This document shows, piece by piece, positions 60,597 through 64,000 of a stretch of DNA of 64,000 bases (position 1 is its first letter; each line of letters opens with the position of its first letter). The stretch comes from Brotaphodocola faecis (lineage in GTDB: Bacteria; Bacillota; Clostridia; Lachnospirales; Lachnospiraceae): positions 1 to 64,000 of the forward strand of contig NZ_JBBMFJ010000013.1 in the NCBI RefSeq assembly GCF_040096075.1, given 5' to 3'. Position numbers and translations under genes: made by a program. Below the pieces are notes generated by a model. It worked only from the letters and a program-made list of their open reading frames with translations. It was not told where the DNA came from and made no database searches.

Positions 60597-62165
60597 TCAC
60601 TTGCTGCTTCGCACTCCTTGATCTGCCTGATCCTTTTCCGGCGCATCGGCCTGGACCTTCTTTGCCCGTCCGTAAGTCTCCGCCATCTCCCGGCACTTTG
60701 CGACCAGCTCCGGCGTCATATCATCTTTCTTCATACGCCAACGCCAGTTTTTCCCCAGAGTAGACGGCTCATTTGTGCGCGCCCAGTTTCCCAGGCCCAG
60801 ATAATCCTGCACCGGAATCACCGCCAGCTTCGCCACACTGGCCAGCGCCAGGCGGATGTAATCCCAATGGATCTCTCCCTCCGGTGTATACGCATTTCCC
60901 AGATACCGCAGCGCAAATGCCTTTGACGCCGGAGAAAGACTGTGATACCATCCCTGCAGCGTCATATTGTCATGGGTTCCCGTGTAAACCACACAGTTTT
61001 TCGGATACCGGTGCGGCAGATAGCTGCTGGCACCCTCATCGTCAAACGCAAACTCCAGTACCTTCATGCCCGGGAAGCCGGTCTTCTTCACCAGCGCCAG
61101 CACAGAAGGAGTCAGGAAACCAAGATCCTCCGCAATGATCGGAAGCTTGCCAAACCGCTTCTTCATTGCCTTAAAGAGGCCATAGCCCGGCCCCTTCTCC
61201 CAGTGGCCAAACTCCGCGGTTTTGTCTTTTGCCGGAATCGAATAGTAGGCATCAAATCCGCGGAAATGATCCACCCGCACCACATCATACAGACGGAAGC
61301 TGTACTCCATCCGCGCAAGCCACCAGGCATAGCCGTTCTCCTTATGGCGCTCCCAGCGGTAGAGCGGATTGCCCCACAGCTGGCCCGTAGCCGAAAACGC
61401 ATCCGGCGGACACCCGGCTACCGCCTCCGGCTGGCCATCTGCGTCAAACTGGAACAGCTCCGGATGCGCCCAGCTGTCCGCGCTGTCCATGGCCACATAA
61501 ATCGGGATATCCCCAATAATCTTCACGCCATGCTCATTCGCGTAACGTTTTAACTTCGCCCACTGCTCCTGAAATTCATACTGCAAAAATTCATAAAAGA
61601 AAATCTCATCCCGGCAGATCTCCCGGTACCGCTTCAGCGCATCCGGCTTTCTGGTGCGGATCTCTTCGTCCCACAGAAGAAAGCTCTTCCCGTCAAAGTG
61701 ATTCTTGACCGCCATGTAAAAGCAGTATTCCCGGGTATCCTCCGTGAGCGCATCCGCAAAAAATTCCTGCAGCTTTTTCTCGCTGCGCCCCTTCTCCTGC
61801 TGCTGGTTTTTCCATACTCCAAATGCCTTTTTCAGCAGCGGAAAACGGTGGAAATACTGTTTCGCATAGTCAATATCCTGCGGGTTCTCTCCCAGGTCCG
61901 CCGCGTCACATTCCGCCTTCGTCAAAAGTCCCTTCGCGATCAGCGTTTCCAGATCGATAAAATACGGATTTCCCGCAAACGCGCTGAACGCCTGATACGG
62001 GGAATCCCCATAACCGGTAGGACCAAGCGGCAAAATCTGCCAGTACCGCTGCCCCGCCGCAGCCAGCTGGTCCACAAAGGCATAAGCCTCTTTTGAAAAT
62101 GCTCCGATTCCATACTCCGACGGCAGACTCGCCACCGGAAGCAGCATACCACATGCCCGTTTCAT
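60597..62165 (-). CDS. malQ: 4-alpha-glucanotransferase (amylomaltase)
   Basis: A glycoside hydrolase family 77 enzyme that transfers maltosyl/glucan units in maltodextrin and glycogen metabolism. The start MKRACGMLLPVASLPS has AAGGAGG 8 nt upstream, giving 522 residues. The opening LPSEYGIG and LPLGPTGYGDSPYQ are characteristic. Catalytic residues are visible in VDHFRGFDAYYSIP (nucleophile), IIAEDLG (acid/base) and GTHDNMTLQGW (third carboxylate). It follows the MATE gene by 52 nt and may be co-transcribed. Confidence 0.96.
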   Translation of the reverse strand: MKRACGMLLPVASLPSEYGIGAFSKEAYAFVDQLAAAGQRYWQILPLGPTGYGDSPYQAFSAFAGNPYFIDLETLIAKGLLTKAECDAADLGENPQDIDYAKQYFHRFPLLKKAFGVWKNQQQEKGRSEKKLQEFFADALTEDTREYCFYMAVKNHFDGKSFLLWDEEIRTRKPDALKRYREICRDEIFFYEFLQYEFQEQWAKLKRYANEHGVKIIGDIPIYVAMDSADSWAHPELFQFDADGQPEAVAGCPPDAFSATGQLWGNPLYRWERHKENGYAWWLARMEYSFRLYDVVRVDHFRGFDAYYSIPAKDKTAEFGHWEKGPGYGLFKAMKKRFGKLPIIAEDLGFLTPSVLALVKKTGFPGMKVLEFAFDDEGASSYLPHRYPKNCVVYTGTHDNMTLQGWYHSLSPASKAFALRYLGNAYTPEGEIHWDYIRLALASVAKLAVIPVQDYLGLGNWARTNEPSTLGKNWRWRMKKDDMTPELVAKCREMAETYGRAKKVQADAPEKDQADQGVRSSK

Positions 62166-62217
62166 ACTCCGCCCCTCCTTCTCGTTACTGCTTACACGCT
62201 GTGCAACTGTAGTCTTC

Positions 62218-63591
62218 TCACACCTGGTGCACCCGCGCTGTAAATCCTTTAAACCGCCATACAAAGACCACCAGGCGGAAGATCCAGTCCACAAACATGG
62301 CGTACCAGATTCCCAGCACGCTCATGTGAAGTCCCCTGACAAATACATAGCCCAGTCCGATGCGGAACACCCACATGGAAAATACCGAAACCATCATGGT
62401 AAACTTCGCGTCCAGTCCTGCACGCAGCGTATTCGGCAGTGCGAAAGCCAGCGGCCAGAGTACCATACCGCAGGAATGTGCCAGCAGAAGTTTCTGTGCC
62501 AGCACCGACGCCTCCGGTGAGAGGTTGTAAATTCCCACCACCCGGCTCCGGAACACCGCCATGCAGGTACAGATGATAAGTAACAGTCCGTAGTTGACCG
62601 CAATGACCTTTCTCGTGTAGGACTTTGCCTGTTCCGGTTCGCCCGCGCCCACACACTGGCCCACAATGGTGATAAGCCCCAGTCCCAGCGCCACTCCCGG
62701 CAGATACTGAAACGTCACCAGGTTGGTGGCCACCGCGTAGCCTGCAATGGATGCCGTGCCAAGCGTCGAAACCAGACTCTGCAGCGCGATTTTTCCAAAC
62801 TGGAACATGCCATTTTCCAGACCGCTCGGGATTCCCACCGCCAGAATCTTTTTGATCATATCCGGCTGTGGAATCATCTGCCCCAGACGGTCCACCCGAA
62901 TGCTGTTTTTCGGATTCCGCACCAGGAACACCATGACCACTGCCGCAAACAGACGTGAGACCAGGGTAGGAATTGCCACGCCTTCCACTCCCATATGAAG
63001 CCCGAACACGCAAAGCGCGTTGCCCGCCACATTGATGGCATTCATTGCCAGAGAAACCTTCATGGACACCTTGGAATTTCCCATGGACCGAAACAGTGCC
63101 GCCCCGGAATTGTAAAGCGCCAGAAATGGATACGACATAGCGGTGAACCAGAAGTATGTCTGCGCGTTGTCCATAACCGCCGTTTCCACCGAACCGAAAA
63201 TCAGCCGCAGCAAATGCCGGTTTCCGATAAATGCCACCGCCGCGATGAAAAGCGAGAGCGCCGCCGTGATCAGCACCAGCTGCCCGGCCGCCCGGCACGC
63301 CTGATCCGGCTTTTTCTTTCCTATATATTGCGAACAGACCACCGCGCCGCCCGTTGCCATAGCCGAAAGCACCTGAATTACCAGCACACTGATGGAATCC
63401 ACCAGTGCCACGCCGGAAACCGCCGTCTCGCCAACAGCCGCTACCATCACCACATCTGCCATGCCCACCAAAACAGCCAGAAGCTGCTCCACCAGAAGCG
63501 GGGCAAACAGACGGATCAGATCTTTCCGTGAAAACATTCCCATGTCCTTATCCTCTGTTTCTGCTGTGCCTTTCCGCACATTTTTCTGCAT
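62218..63591 (-). CDS. MATE-family efflux transporter
   Basis: A 457-residue multidrug/organic cation exporter of the MATE type with about 12 helices. Family segments: RLFAPLLVEQLLAVLVGMADVVMVAAVGETAVSGVALVDSI near the start, GGAVVCSQYIGKKKPDQA, and GIPSGLENGMFQFGKIALQSLV in the second half. AGGTGG lies 4 nt before the ATG. An inner ATG (MGMFSRKD) is possible but less well placed. Substrate unknown. A 133-bp mobile element lies 40 bp upstream of the start and may contribute to its promoter. Confidence 0.9.
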   Translation of the reverse strand: MQKNVRKGTAETEDKDMGMFSRKDLIRLFAPLLVEQLLAVLVGMADVVMVAAVGETAVSGVALVDSISVLVIQVLSAMATGGAVVCSQYIGKKKPDQACRAAGQLVLITAALSLFIAAVAFIGNRHLLRLIFGSVETAVMDNAQTYFWFTAMSYPFLALYNSGAALFRSMGNSKVSMKVSLAMNAINVAGNALCVFGLHMGVEGVAIPTLVSRLFAAVVMVFLVRNPKNSIRVDRLGQMIPQPDMIKKILAVGIPSGLENGMFQFGKIALQSLVSTLGTASIAGYAVATNLVTFQYLPGVALGLGLITIVGQCVGAGEPEQAKSYTRKVIAVNYGLLLIICTCMAVFRSRVVGIYNLSPEASVLAQKLLLAHSCGMVLWPLAFALPNTLRAGLDAKFTMMVSVFSMWVFRIGLGYVFVRGLHMSVLGIWYAMFVDWIFRLVVFVWRFKGFTARVHQV

Positions 63592-63630
63592 AGTTCCACC
63601 TTGATTTCTTCAGATTCCCGTTGTTGATAA

Positions 63631-63779
63631 ATTTCATCGTAACTGTTCAGTACCCTCACAGTTACGGGCAAAAATCCATTGAAAATTGCCTTCGGCAATG
63701 GGATTTTTGCCTGCAAGCCCATGTTTTCATACGGTCAGCGCAGTGAATGCGCAGACCTACTGAACAGTTACATTTCATC
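63631..63779. mobile_element. 133-bp miniature inverted-repeat element (copy 3) with 8-bp target duplication
   Basis: The element (63,639-63,771) has perfect inverted ends GTAACTGTTCAGTA / TACTGAACAGTTAC (14 bp) and direct repeats ATTTCATC on both sides (63,631-63,638 and 63,772-63,779). Its left 27 bp equal the minimal copies at 1,799 and 59,557. Inside are two hairpins: GGCAAAAATCC...GGATTTTTGCC with an ATTGCC/GGCAAT cap (63,667-63,711), and GGTC-A-GCGCA-GTGAA-TGCGC-A-GACC (63,733-63,757). No coding capacity. Confidence 0.85.
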
Positions 63780-63995
63780 ATTTGTCACCTGAACGAGGCA
63801 GAAACAATAATCCTATGATACATATTTTGCCGTGAATTTACAAGTATTACTTTTCACGGAAGCAAATTTGGGATATACTTGGAATGTTGCTGTTTGCACA
63901 ACGTGTGAACAACAACATGCAGTTTGTCGCTCCAAAGAGCGGCAAAAAAGACACCGGCTGATAAAAAAATTTTTGATATAAGAAAGTGAGACACC
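63780..63995 (+). promoter_or_regulatory. Promoter and leader region of a gene running out of the window
   Basis: An inverted repeat CCGTGAA/TTCACGG (63,830-63,859) is followed by TATACT as a -10 candidate (about 63,875) and a leader of about 110 nt. Confidence 0.4.
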
Positions 63996-64000
63996 ATGAT
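63996..64000 (+). CDS. Possible start of a gene cut by the window edge
   Basis: ATG preceded by AAGAAAGTGAG. Only five bases are visible, so nothing can be said of the product. The upstream promoter-like signals are the main support. Confidence 0.3.

Overview
This window looks like chromosomal DNA of an anaerobic, spore-forming Firmicute, most likely a Lachnospiraceae-type Clostridium. The inference rests on spoIIR, a NodB deacetylase with two ChW repeats (a Clostridia-specific surface repeat), the pflB-pflA fermentation pair, the style of rpoB/rpoC, and roughly balanced base composition. No rRNA, tRNA, CRISPR array, intact transposase or prophage was seen.

Layout. 1-13,230: core genes (polysaccharide deacetylase, rpoBC, a ddl-murI-DUF1934 operon, spoIIR). 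13,231-20,680: a TetR-controlled efflux operon (tetR, adaptor, RND pump, two TolC-like proteins), unusual for a presumed single-membrane organism. 20,847-48,335: a large organic-acid/sugar-acid region. It holds two nearly identical tripartite tricarboxylate transporters, an SLC13 carrier with an esterase, two glucarate dehydratase-family enzymes, a LarA-type racemase homologue, a GlpA/GlpB-like/DUF1667 oxidoreductase operon and a GntP permease. Seven LysR regulators are interleaved, nearly one per transcription unit. 48,431-54,436: nagA and nagB (divergent), then pflB-pflA. 54,826-64,000: a Ca-type P-ATPase, an HD-domain alarmone-hydrolase-like protein, two unrecognised membrane proteins, malQ and a MATE exporter.

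How it works together. The middle region appears to import and dehydrate aldarates and other hydroxy acids: uptake by TTT or GntP, dehydration by GudD/GudX, possible epimerisation by the LarA homologue, and flavoprotein oxidation. The promoters of gudX-tct, larA-like, gudD and gntP share a -35 box embedded in a common A/T motif with identical 17-bp spacing, which suggests co-regulation. Later steps of glucarate catabolism (aldolase, reductase, kinase) are not in the window.

Most notable non-coding signals. (1) Between the convergent genes nagB and pflA lie two homologous ~186-nt structured elements, one in the sense direction behind each gene. Their stems have diverged with compensatory changes, and they share a central hairpin that could terminate transcription both ways. 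This is my best candidate for an undescribed structured RNA. (2) Three copies of a palindromic GTAACTGT...ACAGTTAC element are each flanked by a perfect 8-bp direct repeat: two minimal 27-bp copies and one 133-bp copy. These are miniature mobile elements, possibly IS66-like. (3) Three evenly spaced TGACA-N3-TGTCA operators overlay and follow a consensus promoter in front of the TetR efflux operon.
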